Of a DNA stretch of 64,000 nt, positions 41,077-51,273 are shown piece after piece. The position numbers were made by a program, and so were the translations under genes. The stretch comes from a virus. The notes under the pieces were generated by a model. The model was given only the letters and a program-made list of their open reading frames with translations, did not search any database and was not told the origin of the DNA. The stretch lies in the IMG/VR virus record IMGVR_UViG_3300042569_002782, positions 46,490 through 110,489 of that record. One strand, 5' to 3'. The stretch's first letter is position 1, and the number at the start of each line of letters is the position of its first letter.

Positions 41077-43647
41077 TCAGTTAGAAGTCCAAAGGCAAGT
41101 TTTGATGGCTTCCAAATAGTCGGAGGCTTCACCGCGTTTTACCATTTCAAGGGCTCTTTCATGGGGATCCATGTTTTCTAAGGTTGCTTCAAATGCTTTG
41201 TCTTCTGGTCCAACAATTTCCCCAAAATGCACCATGCTTGGCAGGCGATTTAAAATTCCAAAAAGTTTGGATGTTGGTGTTTCACCTTCAGAGAATTCCA
41301 AGGTCCCAAATTCTAAACCTTCGCAGAAACTTTGCAGTTCATCTTGCTGAATGATAGCATTGGTCAGTTTGCCGTCGCTATAAAGGTTCTCAACGTAGTG
41401 GGAAATCCTTTGTTTATGGGCATGAACTTTCTGCTCTTCGAATTCCTTCTTGAGCCTATCGTTTTCTTGCTTAAGGGCTTCGATCTCCCTGTAGATTTGG
41501 GCGGGGAACCCAGTCGGGCGGGCTTGACCTGCAGAACCCATTCCGCTATACTTAACTTCTTCTTCCCCGTCAGAACAAGCTCCCATGGAACCCTTGGGCT
41601 CCTTATAAGTCGAACCCTTGCCTGTTACAGTCATTGGGTCTTCCTCCTCCGCTGCCTTTTTACGGCGGGACATTTCACCTTCAGCATGGTTGACGGATGC
41701 CTTCTCACCGGACTTCTGACGAACAACCCGGACCTTATCACTTTGGGTAGCATCCTTTAGGTCAACTGCCATGTCGAGATCATCCGGATCTTCCTCAGAG
41801 CGAGTTGGGAAATCAGTCGGGCCACCCTCGCGGCCACGGGGGGCTTTACCACTGGAAGTCTTGGCGGATTTCGGTTCTCGGACGACCCCCTCTTCATCAG
41901 GCTCACCACCTTCGGCATGGTCGGCAATTGGGCCACCTTTGAGTGGGGCTCTTTTGTCGCTAGATGATTGGTGAATGACGCGAGAAGTTTTGTTACCTTT
42001 AACTGATTTGACATCTACTGCCATGTCGAGATTGTCGGGGTCTTCCTCAGAAAGGTTAGAAACTGGGGTAGGCCCTTCGCTGCGGCCATGGGGATCCTTC
42101 CCATCGGAAGTTCCAGGGCGTTGCTTCTCTGGGTACTTGGTGCTGGCATCGTCATACTGATCGTTGTTTCTATCTTTGGCCATAGTGTCTTGACCGGCCC
42201 AACGACCTTCCTGACTATTGTCACCATCTTCCTCTCTAGCAGTCTTGAGACGGTCCTCGTCTTGTTCGCTATTTTTTGCAGTCTTGAGACGGTCCTCGTC
42301 TTGTTCACCATCGCTGGTTACACCCTCGCGGTCTTCCTCTGGGGCTTTACCAGCCTTTTGACGGGCACCGTAGCTATCATCTTTAGATCGGGCAGTAACT
42401 GAACGGCCAGTAACTTTATCTCCGGTTTCACCTTTGCGGGTACCAAAGGATACTTTCCCATTAGATGCGGTTTTGTGACTAACTTCGTCGTACTCTAGTT
42501 CATTGTACTCTGAATCCTCGTCATCCATTTCCTCTTCGTCCATGTCCGCTTCGTCAACAGGTTGACTGGGGGCTTTCTTTTTCTTGGACTTGGAAACTTC
42601 CTTATGCTGAGAATCGATACCTTCCTCAAATACTTGCTCAACAACCTGAACTTCCTGGCCACCAGCCCCTTTAGAGACACGGCGCTTAATGCCTTCTTCG
42701 AATTCGGTGTCTTGGCGCTCCGTCTCATCCTCAGGGGAGTCCATCATTCTGGACTTTTTGCCACATTCGGTAACTTCCTTGAATTCCCCGTCTTCTTCGG
42801 TATCATCAAGTTTGGCTTCGGGGGAAACTTTTGATTTGGACATTTTTGGCTTGTTTTCTGGTGCTTTGGTTTCTAGATTGGCTACTTCTTGAGTAGACTC
42901 AGTGATTTCAGCGCCTTCGCGCCCCAAGTTCTTTTTCATTTCAGAGAATTGCTGATTAGGGTTATCGGGGTTGGCGTTTTGATCCGCCGAATTTGTGGTT
43001 TCAGGTTGTTGGCCTTGGCCGACATCTGGTTCTGTTTGTTGGTCCTGGTTTTGTTCTAGTTGCTGTAGGGACTGATTGACTTCACTTTTGACTTCATCTA
43101 GTCTTTCTTTTAGCATTTCTAGGGGACTTTTTTCTATAAGCAGCGTCGGTCCTAAGTCCTTATCAAAAATTTGGTCAGGGGACAAGGCTACTGCAAAGTC
43201 GAAAACTCCCTCTTCTTCGCTGAAAGAGAATGGCTCCAAGCCTTTCACAGCTGGGGGTGCAGCTCCGAGTAATGCCAAATGCCTTGCACTCCACTTGCCT
43301 TTGTGTGGGTTAATGGGGGAATCGGGGGAATAGAAGGAAATGGAAACTTTCCTATAATGACCACCTCTAACTAAGTCCTTAGCTACATCCGTAAATTCTA
43401 CATCTGCATATAAGTCATCACCCTTTTGAGAGAATCCTTTAATCCACCCGTAAGCAGGTACGCTGTCGTTATCTCCAGAGTGGCCAATTACAAGGGGGGC
43501 TGAATGGACTTTGGGGTCATATGAGTTTGCAACTTCCTTAAGGTCGTCAGCAGAGAAGTTTCTCTGCACACCCTGTGCGCTAGTTTGGGGGCCAGCTTTA
43601 AATACGTGGACTTTTTTTGAGAACACTTTTTTATCGGATTTACTCAT
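41077..43647 (-). CDS. Prohead protease fused to a long scaffold, Mu-I-like, 856 aa
   Basis: Residues about 30-140 read RNFSADDLKEVANSYDPKVH, APLVIGHSGDNDSVPAYGWI, YRKVSISFYSP and KWSARHLALLGAAPPAVKGL. This is the Mu gpI-type maturation protease pattern. A long acidic, repetitive middle (about 240-720) is a scaffold-like region, with two duplicated blocks EEDPDNLDMAVDVK and EEDPDDLDMAVDLK, and DEDRLKTA twice. The C-terminus has a coiled coil (YREIEALKQENDRLKKEFEE) and a helical domain typical of the fused scaffold. It shapes the prohead and then digests the scaffold. Confidence 0.78.
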   Translation of the reverse strand: MSKSDKKVFSKKVHVFKAGPQTSAQGVQRNFSADDLKEVANSYDPKVHSAPLVIGHSGDNDSVPAYGWIKGFSQKGDDLYADVEFTDVAKDLVRGGHYRKVSISFYSPDSPINPHKGKWSARHLALLGAAPPAVKGLEPFSFSEEEGVFDFAVALSPDQIFDKDLGPTLLIEKSPLEMLKERLDEVKSEVNQSLQQLEQNQDQQTEPDVGQGQQPETTNSADQNANPDNPNQQFSEMKKNLGREGAEITESTQEVANLETKAPENKPKMSKSKVSPEAKLDDTEEDGEFKEVTECGKKSRMMDSPEDETERQDTEFEEGIKRRVSKGAGGQEVQVVEQVFEEGIDSQHKEVSKSKKKKAPSQPVDEADMDEEEMDDEDSEYNELEYDEVSHKTASNGKVSFGTRKGETGDKVTGRSVTARSKDDSYGARQKAGKAPEEDREGVTSDGEQDEDRLKTAKNSEQDEDRLKTAREEDGDNSQEGRWAGQDTMAKDRNNDQYDDASTKYPEKQRPGTSDGKDPHGRSEGPTPVSNLSEEDPDNLDMAVDVKSVKGNKTSRVIHQSSSDKRAPLKGGPIADHAEGGEPDEEGVVREPKSAKTSSGKAPRGREGGPTDFPTRSEEDPDDLDMAVDLKDATQSDKVRVVRQKSGEKASVNHAEGEMSRRKKAAEEEDPMTVTGKGSTYKEPKGSMGACSDGEEEVKYSGMGSAGQARPTGFPAQIYREIEALKQENDRLKKEFEEQKVHAHKQRISHYVENLYSDGKLTNAIIQQDELQSFCEGLEFGTLEFSEGETPTSKLFGILNRLPSMVHFGEIVGPEDKAFEATLENMDPHERALEMVKRGEASDYLEAIKTCLWTSN

Positions 43648-43649
43648 GC

Positions 43650-45467
43650 TTATTTTTTACCCTTGACCTTGTTTTCCATCTCTGATATTATAGAGTCTAA
43701 TTCTCCATCGGAAATTCCACTTGTGGATTCGGCCTCATTTGACCCTTCCTCGGGGAGTTCCCCCGGTTCGGATTCCCCTGGTTCTTCAGCCAATGCAGAG
43801 TCTAAATCGGATAGTAAGGAGTCTAACTCTTTGTTGGCTTTGCTATTTTTCTTTTTTGGTTGCTTTTCTACAGGGGGTTGCTTTGTTGGAGTTTCTTCAT
43901 TCGGAGTCGTCTCATCCGGGGTCTCTTCAGTTGGGGTCATCTCAACCGGAGCCTCTTCATCCAGGGTTTCTTCAGTCGGGGTCGTATCATCCGGGGTTTC
44001 TTCACCCTGAATTCCCTCATCCGGGGCCCCTTCATCTGGGGCCACCTCGTCCGGAGTCATCTCAGCCGGACCCCCTTCAGTAGGGGGAACCTCTGGGACT
44101 TCGCCCTCAGTGGTAGATCCTGGGACCCCTTCAGCATCCCCACCCGAACCATCATCAGGGCCAAAAATTGACTCATATAGGTTCTTATCCTTTTCAGGGT
44201 CAAACGTAGTTTCACCTTCGCTACCCTGTTGGCCCTCAGCAGATTTAGCCTCATCTTCCAGATCAACTCTAAAGTGTCTCTCAATCCATTCTCTACGGGG
44301 TTTGAAACCATTTTGAATCAATAGGGAAACATCAGCGGGTGTCAGTTGGGACTCCTCAATTCTGAACTCCCTAGTTAAAGTCGGAGATGCAACATCAGCA
44401 CCGAAATTTAAATCTACAATCCACCTTACCAAAGTTTGAGTTAGTTGATGACAGATCATTTCTGATATCTCAGATGCCCTCACCACTCGAACTACGTTGG
44501 CAACCATTGACGAAGCCCTGGAACCAGACTCAGCCTGCCCAGCTTCATTTTCACCGCAAATCAGAAGGCTAATGACTTTATCTAGGTAGTCAATCAAGCC
44601 TTTAAATACATCGGGGCTACCTTCAGGGTTTATAAAATCCAATACGAACCCTTCAGGTAAAACCATCGCGGTCTCTTGGGATAAATTTGAGATCATCCCA
44701 TAAATATTATCGATTTCGGCTGTTGATGCACTTAGGGGGGCAGTTGCTACGGTAGTCGGGGTTGCATATCTATCACCATAGAGAACATAAGACTCTAATG
44801 CCCTCCTCCTAAACTTCACCAGGGGGTATAAAATACGACCAATCGAAGAACCATAGGGATCCCCATTATGCTGAGTCCAGTACCTATTGATGATGAATTT
44901 ACGCGCAGGTAGCTCGATACCTTCAAACATCCTGTTGAATGTCAAGCAACGCATTGTAAAACCTGTTTGAGAATCCTCAGCTTCTTGGAAGACAAATCGG
45001 CGCTGGTCTCTAACTCGAACATCAAATGGGATGACACCCCGCTTGGTTTTTTTCCACATTACTTCCGCAACACTGAAACCAACGATTAAGGCTTCGGCTA
45101 AGCCTTTGAAAATATCGTCTATTGGCAACTCTTCTAAAACTTCAGCTACAAAGTCCCTGACGGCTAAGTCTCCGGGTTTATCGCTGTATTCCTGAATATA
45201 CCATGGCCTAGACGTAACTTCCTGGAGCAACTTAGAGTAAGAACCCTGGACTTGTTCATCCAATAGCAACCTTTGGTAAGTTGATAATGCGCGATTACCC
45301 CCCTTTTGGATTAGTAGATCGTCATTAGGGCGAACAATGCTGGAACCAGTCCCCGTAAAAGGAGAGCTGGAACCAAACATGTAAATAGAACTAAGCGCAT
45401 ACGGGTTACTGATGTACGAGCTTATTTCACCGGTTGGGACAGGCGAGGTCTTAAATCTTTTGGCCAT
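43650..45467 (-). CDS. Portal protein, Mu gp29/DUF935-like, 605 aa
   Basis: Residues 60-400 have LSTYQRLLLDEQVQGSYSKL, SRPWYIQEY, GLAEALIVGFSVAEVMWKK, FDVRVRDQRRFVF, LTFNRMFEGIEL, NRYWTQHNGDPYGSSIGRIL and YPLVKFRRRALESYV. These are the recognisable landmarks of the DUF935 portal family. The last 180 residues are an extra tail rich in Glu, Thr and Pro, with repeats of the EETPDETTP type. The portal is the dodecameric DNA gate of the head. It is followed by the protease gene at 2 nt. Confidence 0.85.
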   Translation of the reverse strand: MAKRFKTSPVPTGEISSYISNPYALSSIYMFGSSSPFTGTGSSIVRPNDDLLIQKGGNRALSTYQRLLLDEQVQGSYSKLLQEVTSRPWYIQEYSDKPGDLAVRDFVAEVLEELPIDDIFKGLAEALIVGFSVAEVMWKKTKRGVIPFDVRVRDQRRFVFQEAEDSQTGFTMRCLTFNRMFEGIELPARKFIINRYWTQHNGDPYGSSIGRILYPLVKFRRRALESYVLYGDRYATPTTVATAPLSASTAEIDNIYGMISNLSQETAMVLPEGFVLDFINPEGSPDVFKGLIDYLDKVISLLICGENEAGQAESGSRASSMVANVVRVVRASEISEMICHQLTQTLVRWIVDLNFGADVASPTLTREFRIEESQLTPADVSLLIQNGFKPRREWIERHFRVDLEDEAKSAEGQQGSEGETTFDPEKDKNLYESIFGPDDGSGGDAEGVPGSTTEGEVPEVPPTEGGPAEMTPDEVAPDEGAPDEGIQGEETPDDTTPTEETLDEEAPVEMTPTEETPDETTPNEETPTKQPPVEKQPKKKNSKANKELDSLLSDLDSALAEEPGESEPGELPEEGSNEAESTSGISDGELDSIISEMENKVKGKK

Positions 45468-45526
45468 TGCCTTCCCCCTTGTTGATATGATGTTTGACCA
45501 AGCTACTAAATGTTATGCTGTAGAGG

Positions 45527-45534
45527 TTTTACCC
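45527..45534 (-). promoter_or_regulatory. GGGTAAAA motif before portal gene
   Basis: GGGGTAAAACCTC lies in the 76-nt gap before the portal, ending 59 nt before its ATG. Confidence 0.4.
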
Positions 45535-45543
45535 CGTGGAAAC

Positions 45544-45921
45544 TTAGTTTCCAAGGGAGAATTGAACAGGAGGTTGAGGTATGTTATTGACGGCGTAAGT
45601 AATGGCCACTAAATAAACACCGTCGTCCCCCCTGGTTACCCAGTCCCCATTAACAGAGAGGGAAGTTAAACCTGAAACCTGTGATGATATTGAAGTTTGA
45701 AACTCTGAATTAATTTGCCCAGGGTCCATTACATCTAGAGTATGGTCACCAACCCCATAATCAGCTCTCATCACCCTTTCGAAAAATCTCGTCTCTACTA
45801 CACTTCTGATCTCTTGAGATTTCAATTCAAAATCAGTACTTGTAGCTAAATTACCATTCTTAATTCTTAAAGGGTAAGCTATGCCCCTTACAGTGGGGTA
45901 TGTCGGTTGCGGCACACTCAT
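45544..45921 (-). CDS. Baseplate wedge protein gp25-like, 125 aa
   Basis: Shows the gp25/W pattern: RGIAYPLRIKNGNLATSTDF, SQEIRSVVETRFFERVMRAD, YGVGDHTLDVMDPG, then beta strands. The R..P...P..G motif and RV...YG of lysozyme-like gp25 family members are present. It joins wedge and sheath in contractile tails. The start overlaps the upstream gene stop by 4 nt. Confidence 0.78.
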   Translation of the reverse strand: MSVPQPTYPTVRGIAYPLRIKNGNLATSTDFELKSQEIRSVVETRFFERVMRADYGVGDHTLDVMDPGQINSEFQTSISSQVSGLTSLSVNGDWVTRGDDGVYLVAITYAVNNIPQPPVQFSLGN

Positions 45922-46202
45922 CTATAACACCTTAGAATTTGAAGCTCTAATTGTCTTACCCTCCTTTTTATCTCCTCCGTAGGTAAGTCACTTCCCATGA
46001 CTTTCTTCATTTCTACCCTAATTAGACCATTCGGCAAAGACCCATACAGTGATGGATCAGTCAGTTGTTCTGAAACTCTTTGATTGTCGCTATCTAGCAT
46101 ATAGAGGCAGAATGCTTCTAATGAAACACCCTGCCCCTTAGCTTCTTGCTCTAGCTTAGAAAAAAGAGAGTCAGGAATCTGTAGCTTTAATTCCTTGTTC
46201 AT
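45918..46202 (-). CDS. Ribbon-helix-helix-type small protein, 94 aa
   Basis: MNKELKLQIPDSLFSKLEQE, then GVSLEAFCLYMLDSD, resembles an Arc/CopG-type ribbon-helix-helix: a strand of alternating residues and two helices. The remaining part is helical with RVEMKKVM. If correct it would bind DNA, unusual inside a tail operon. It lies 15 nt after the sheath gene and overlaps gp25 by 4 nt. Confidence 0.5.
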   Translation of the reverse strand: MNKELKLQIPDSLFSKLEQEAKGQGVSLEAFCLYMLDSDNQRVSEQLTDPSLYGSLPNGLIRVEMKKVMGSDLPTEEIKRRVRQLELQILRCYR

Positions 46203-46217
46203 TGACCCTCTTGTAGG

Positions 46218-49200
46218 TTAACCTAAGCCCCTTGATTGAAGTTCATTGCTCATTTGACCAATGGAAACTCTAATCAATCCAACATCGATTCTTTCCATTG
46301 TTGGGACAGGGACATCATAGACTTGGACATTGACGATTCCGTTTTCCAGATCTTCGACCCTGTTGATCCTTTCGTCGCAGATGACTTGGAAAGCATCCGA
46401 AGGCTTAGCGCCATAAAGAGCACCTTCGTTGTAAAGTTGACCCATGACGCTGTTGCCAATGGTGACAATCTGGTTGAAGATAACTCCAAAGCCATCAATT
46501 ACTGAGAAGATTTGATTATCAAATACCCTGCGGAGCGAACCATAAACAACGTTTTGAATGACGCGGGTGTTGACAAATTGGTACTTACGTTGTTCAGGGA
46601 TAGCAGGGTTAATCCTAGTTCTTCCACCCCAGATGAAAATCGCAGAAGAAGCATAACCAGGAAGAGTCCTAGCAACGTTGCAACCCCTGGGGTTTAACAG
46701 GTTCTGTTGAGCAGAGTTGACAGAAAGTTGGGCGCTAATAGCATCGACAAGTTGATACTTAGTGCCAGCTGGAGGGAATTGGAACCCCTCTGAACGATAA
46801 CGCCTTAGTGCAACTCCGGCCACATACGGGGAGAGAGGAATGTACTGACCCGCTGAATTAAGGATGTGTGGGCCATAGTAGGCAATAAATCCAAAAGCGT
46901 TAAAGTAGCGTTGGCTATCCTCTAGCAAGCGTGCTACATTATCGACACCGGCCTCTATGAATACCGCCTCTGGTTCACCTGAATTTCCCACCCCACGTAA
47001 AGCATCATCGATAATCTCAGTGGATGTAATGGCATCAAAGTTCCACAAATTGGTTAATGGTGTTTGCTCTTCGGTTAATACAAGTTCGACTTGTGAGCCA
47101 TGGCACACATGGCCAACCGAAGTAAGATCACCACCAAGGCTATTAGCAGGGACCACAACCCAGTCGTAACTGCCCCCGTTAAGCACTACAGCAATCCGGT
47201 CACCCACTTTAACTGCAGTCATACCGTCTGGTGCCACAGAGTTTGTTGGTGCCGAGGTCACTTGGAAGTAGACACCACCCAAATGGCTGATAGAAGACTG
47301 AATGTTAATGCCTGTGCTGGAAACGGCTAGTCCGCAAGCTACCGCATAAGGAGAAGCTACATCAAGAAGTCCTGTGCCAGCGGTGGTATTAGCCCCGTAG
47401 TCGCCACCGTAGATGGCGTCAATGGCTGGAACTATGAAGGCCTGGGAGGTAAAGTTTTGGTCTGTAGTCGGGGTGCAAATATAGTTTTGAGTTGAACTCT
47501 GCGTTGCACCCGGATTAACTAAAGCCAGGGTAGGCAGCCATCCAGCAGATGTGGTTTCACCATAGGGGAAAATCAACTCCTCACCAAGGATCTTGGAACT
47601 CCTATTAAGATACATGGACACAGTTGGGTTGCCAGCTCCGGGGGCTGGTGCCACCGATGCGTCAGCAGCCTGGCTTGCGATAATACCGCTGTTTAAACCA
47701 TATTTCCGAGCCCTAATTAGGGGGATAGTGGTTAGTTCGGCCAAATTAACAGAAGTCAAGTTACCACCCAGTACCCCGGAGTACAAAATGGTGGGCTTTG
47801 TGGAAATAGAGCCAGATGGGAAAGTAATGTATGAGCCAGACAAATACCCCGTATAGCTAGATGCTAGCAGGATGGTATCATTATCAATGACCTTGGCAAA
47901 GTAAGGATTAATGGAGTTAGCAGTAGTTGCCTTTAGCAAAGTCGTGGTGCCAGCCAAAACAGCTTGCGTGAAGAAGACTTTTTGACCATTGACTAGACCA
48001 TGCTTATTGATGTCTAGTGACGCATGAGCAGTAGTACTACCGGTCATGGTATAAGAATTGATACCCTCAGAAGGGTCAAACAAAGTCCTTGAGATGAAAT
48101 TCAGCCTATAATCTCTGGTTGAATCCTGAAGGGTTGCAGGAAGGTGCAATGTATTAACTCCCTTTGTTTCCCCTGTGATATTTTGAACCAGGTTAGAGGT
48201 TTGCCCCTGAATTTCAACAGGCCAATTCCAGTCAGGTGTGCCGTAAGTGACGACCGCTGTAGATCCGGTTGGGGTGTTAACTACATAAGCTCCATTTGCT
48301 GCAGCTACACCGTTAGCTACAAGGTCAGTGCCCCCAGCAGCCATAACCGCTGTCAACACTGCAGTAGCTTCAGATGCTGTTTCTGTGATGTAGACATATT
48401 GAGTGCTGCTATTAGAAGGATAAGCACAGAACAGATTCTCATCATATGGGGGTGCTACGATATAGACAGTAGCTGAAGTCTCACCCATGCCAAACAATCC
48501 ACCGAAGTCCGCACCAGCGTTGCTGATGGTTACCTCTTGAATCTCTTTCCCAACTGGCCAAACAGCACCATCAACAACGAAAATGCCATTCTGGGCCAAA
48601 CCAGAAACAGACTCCAATGCAAAGACAGCTGGGTCTAAAATGCCAACCTTCTCACCAGCAGCTACAGTTGCTGTAGATTGCAGTACTGCGACCTTTGGGC
48701 TATGGCCAGGGATCATAGATTGGTATGGCAAACGTCTGTAAGTAACGTCATTGCCGATCCATTCGTAAATGGTATTATCAACCAAATACTTCAAGCCCAT
48801 TACCAAATCTTCGGCGGGCTGATGTGGGATGTAGTTTTTATATTTATTGATATCTGTGACTAAGAACGAGCCTCCGTCTGCCAAAGCCAGCCACTTAAAG
48901 TTACCATCTTCGCAATGGGCAGCAGCAGCAGCTCCCACGGCAGTTCTACCTGCAGCATCAAACTGTGCATATGCAGTGGGCGATAGCAGATATCCCTGGT
49001 CTTGTTGTCCGTCAAATGCAGTTCTGATGCACTGAACATAGTCTTGAGGGACCCTTTCCAGGCTAGTCTGGGCACAATCAATAGTTCCGACCACATAGCA
49101 ATCGGTCATTAAGATTTTAGCAGCGCCTACAATGAATTGTTCAGGTACTACTTGGATAGTCCCGTCAAAAGTTGTAGCTGCCAGGACTGCAAATCCGCTT

Positions 49201-49868
49201 TCTGAATTTGTCTCAGGGCAAAGGGTATTTACTAGGCCCGACTCCCTGACATAGGCGGAACTGCTAATGCTAGGATTAGACTCAATTGCAGCAGCAAATG
49301 CGTTGACGATTGCAGATGAAATCTTACGGTTATTTACTTCGTCTCCAACGATATAACTAACGGGGATAGTAACGGGGACACCAAGCCACTCGCCATTGGC
49401 AGTATAACCAGTGGAACCGTCTCCAGCCACTAGCTTTTGGCCATTAAGGGTCATTTGGATATACACCTGGTCACCAGCTTCAAGCTGGGAAGGTAGTCCA
49501 GTGGAATTGATTTTGGTGCCAGAAGGTAGAAACTCGATTTCAGCAATCTGAGTTGGTGTTCCTACTCTGACGACACGAACGTCCCCAACTTGTTGGGCAT
49601 TTAGGAAAAGTTCATTTACACAATTATAGCTAAGAAGGGGGATTTTCTCGGTGGGGACCCCTCCTACTAAGGCCCTATAGTCATTCAGAGAAGTGATGAC
49701 GACAGGGGCATTAAACGGAAAGCGACTTACTGGGACAGTATCCTCAGTTTCTACCAACATGTAAGCGGTGTTAAATGTTGCGATTGGCGCGGCTGTAATA
49801 TTGCCAGCGACTTCGTTTATGAATGTACCAGGGGCCCCAGGAGTGGTGCCAAAAGAGAAAGTTGCCAT
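46218..49868 (-). CDS. Tail sheath protein, 1216 aa
   Basis: The N-terminus GAPGTFINEVAGNITAAPIA and the C-terminal block (VNTRVIQNVVYGSLRRVFDN, DGFGVIFNQIVTIGNSVMGQ, ERINRVEDLENGIVNVQVYD) fit the tail sheath family, including the final subdomain that swaps between rings. At 1216 residues it is nearly double T4 gp18 (659). The extra length lies in a beta-rich middle (about residues 480-950), probably surface-exposed. It contracts to drive DNA delivery. Confidence 0.85.
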   Translation of the reverse strand: MATFSFGTTPGAPGTFINEVAGNITAAPIATFNTAYMLVETEDTVPVSRFPFNAPVVITSLNDYRALVGGVPTEKIPLLSYNCVNELFLNAQQVGDVRVVRVGTPTQIAEIEFLPSGTKINSTGLPSQLEAGDQVYIQMTLNGQKLVAGDGSTGYTANGEWLGVPVTIPVSYIVGDEVNNRKISSAIVNAFAAAIESNPSISSSAYVRESGLVNTLCPETNSESGFAVLAATTFDGTIQVVPEQFIVGAAKILMTDCYVVGTIDCAQTSLERVPQDYVQCIRTAFDGQQDQGYLLSPTAYAQFDAAGRTAVGAAAAAHCEDGNFKWLALADGGSFLVTDINKYKNYIPHQPAEDLVMGLKYLVDNTIYEWIGNDVTYRRLPYQSMIPGHSPKVAVLQSTATVAAGEKVGILDPAVFALESVSGLAQNGIFVVDGAVWPVGKEIQEVTISNAGADFGGLFGMGETSATVYIVAPPYDENLFCAYPSNSSTQYVYITETASEATAVLTAVMAAGGTDLVANGVAAANGAYVVNTPTGSTAVVTYGTPDWNWPVEIQGQTSNLVQNITGETKGVNTLHLPATLQDSTRDYRLNFISRTLFDPSEGINSYTMTGSTTAHASLDINKHGLVNGQKVFFTQAVLAGTTTLLKATTANSINPYFAKVIDNDTILLASSYTGYLSGSYITFPSGSISTKPTILYSGVLGGNLTSVNLAELTTIPLIRARKYGLNSGIIASQAADASVAPAPGAGNPTVSMYLNRSSKILGEELIFPYGETTSAGWLPTLALVNPGATQSSTQNYICTPTTDQNFTSQAFIVPAIDAIYGGDYGANTTAGTGLLDVASPYAVACGLAVSSTGINIQSSISHLGGVYFQVTSAPTNSVAPDGMTAVKVGDRIAVVLNGGSYDWVVVPANSLGGDLTSVGHVCHGSQVELVLTEEQTPLTNLWNFDAITSTEIIDDALRGVGNSGEPEAVFIEAGVDNVARLLEDSQRYFNAFGFIAYYGPHILNSAGQYIPLSPYVAGVALRRYRSEGFQFPPAGTKYQLVDAISAQLSVNSAQQNLLNPRGCNVARTLPGYASSAIFIWGGRTRINPAIPEQRKYQFVNTRVIQNVVYGSLRRVFDNQIFSVIDGFGVIFNQIVTIGNSVMGQLYNEGALYGAKPSDAFQVICDERINRVEDLENGIVNVQVYDVPVPTMERIDVGLIRVSIGQMSNELQSRGLG

Positions 49869-50041
49869 TTTATATTTAGTATTCCCCCTTTACCTAACCC
49901 TCGTACCGGCGGGGATAACTCCGGTGGTGGTGCCCGTAGGCCAAGGATTGTTTATGGACAATTAATATTTACCCACCATTGAATCGACATCCTTTCCGGC
50001 CTGAATGGTGATGCCCCCAGCCAAAGATTAGAGGTTTTATC

Positions 50042-50407
50042 CTATTGGTTGCCAGTATCGGAATGAACACTAGCGGCTGACCAACCGTTGTTTCTTTCTA
50101 CATCTCTTAAAGACAATCTGGTGTATCTCGATAGGGACTCAGCGTAAGACTCTTGAGAAGTGAAAGGGAAGAAGTCTCCAACAGAGTTTGTAACGGATGA
50201 CAGTACAGGGGATTGTTGCGTCAATCCTACAGACATAGCTGGCCCCGAAACACTACCTGGGTTAAGAATTGTCCCTAAAGGGGGATTTTTTACTACGGAC
50301 CATGTGGGGTTATTCTCCAGAACCTCCCTATATGAGAGGGAGTTTGAGTATAGAGCAAAACCTAGCCTCCCCCAGGTTGAACCAGATTGAAAAACTAGGT
50401 TTGCCAT
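50042..50407 (-). CDS. LysM-like/gp53-like tail protein, 121 aa
   Basis: TWGRLGFALYSNSLSYREVL, then NPTW, is the pattern of LysM-like tail proteins (tail protein X, T4 gp53 N-terminus): Y.....S...LL..NP. The rest is Ser/Thr-rich. T4 gp53 lies at the wedge rim. A 173-nt gap follows (49869-50041) without a gene I can see, holding a GGGTAAA copy and a CCGG/CCGG hairpin. Confidence 0.6.
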   Translation of the reverse strand: MANLVFQSGSTWGRLGFALYSNSLSYREVLENNPTWSVVKNPPLGTILNPGSVSGPAMSVGLTQQSPVLSSVTNSVGDFFPFTSQESYAESLSRYTRLSLRDVERNNGWSAASVHSDTGNQ

Positions 50408-50410
50408 CTA

Positions 50411-50860
50411 TCAGGTTCCTCTTTTTGCTTTTGCCATCAGGCGGGCACCAACTTCAGTACCACGAGTTAGGGGGAAGCCATTATCCCTAGAAACTTCCTT
50501 AACCTCATTATTAAGTTGACTGGAAGGTACAAATGGGTCTACTTCCGGGGAGTTTAACCTGTTGGAAAGTTTCTCTTGGATAGACGCCTCGATAGACTCC
50601 TTAGTAGGTTTATCCTTAATGGCGGTGCTCTCTGCTGTTTTAAGGTCGATGACAGAGGGTTCGTGTGATTCGTATGATTCGGACCCTAAACCATGGGTTT
50701 CTGTGGGCTCTGGCGCCATGGCTACGGGGGGCTCAGGGGTTTCTGAATTGGGTGTAATTTCAGCAGCTGGATTTTCTTTCCAGGCTTCATTTACGTCGGG
50801 AGTAGTTGGGTTATCGCCAACAAATTTACCGAGGGGATCTTTAGCGCGTTGTCTTGTCAT
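50411..50860 (-). CDS. Pro/Glu-rich protein, 149 aa, unknown
   Basis: MTRQRAKDPLGKFVGDNPTT is followed by a proline/glutamate-rich, likely disordered region (SETPEPPVAMAPEPTETHGL) and a helical, basic end. It sits 3 nt from the LysM-like gene and 2 nt from the tail-completion gene. No motif. Probably an assembly or linker protein of the tail. Confidence 0.55.
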   Translation of the reverse strand: MTRQRAKDPLGKFVGDNPTTPDVNEAWKENPAAEITPNSETPEPPVAMAPEPTETHGLGSESYESHEPSVIDLKTAESTAIKDKPTKESIEASIQEKLSNRLNSPEVDPFVPSSQLNNEVKEVSRDNGFPLTRGTEVGARLMAKAKRGT

Positions 50861-50862
50861 GG

Positions 50863-51273
50863 TTATTTAAGAATGTGTTTCCAGGCAATGTCAGATAGTT
50901 TGTCAAGGGAGCTATCTGGTACTCCCATCCATGGGCGGGCGGGCATTTTTTCAGTCCCAAATTGGTTGAACACCCCCCACGGAGTCGTATCGACTAAGAA
51001 TCTATTACCCCAAGGTTTAATAGTAGCCGAGTCTTGCATTTCGCCAGTCTGCCTCAAGATTGGGCCAGCTCCAAACCCACTGGAAATTCTTTTCTTTATA
51101 GTGTTGGGGCTTAATTTAATCCATGGTCTCCCTTCGGGGTCTACTTGAGACGGCCAGTTAACCTTATTATCATCTAGAAGGGCAGGGGCCCATTCCACTT
51201 TGGCCGGACCCCACCACCCTAATTTAAAGGGTTGCATAGAACCCGGTTCCTTTAGGGTGACTTTAATTTTCAT
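50863..51273 (-). CDS. Virion morphogenesis/tail completion protein (Mu gpG, P2 gpS-like), 136 aa
   Basis: Reads GRPWIKLSPNTIKKRI, GPILRQTGEMQDSATIKPWG, then VFNQFGTEKMPARPWMGVP. The IL..TG..  ... QFG...MPARPW.G pattern is that of phage virion morphogenesis proteins that complete the tail or neck. The start overlaps the frameshift chaperone stop by 4 nt. Confidence 0.75.
   Translation of the reverse strand: MKIKVTLKEPGSMQPFKLGWWGPAKVEWAPALLDDNKVNWPSQVDPEGRPWIKLSPNTIKKRISSGFGAGPILRQTGEMQDSATIKPWGNRFLVDTTPWGVFNQFGTEKMPARPWMGVPDSSLDKLSDIAWKHILK

Noticed and set aside
49869-50041. A small gene in the 173-nt gap before the sheath
   Set aside because: No ORF with start, ribosome site and reasonable length; only a GGGTAAA copy and a short CCGG hairpin are visible.
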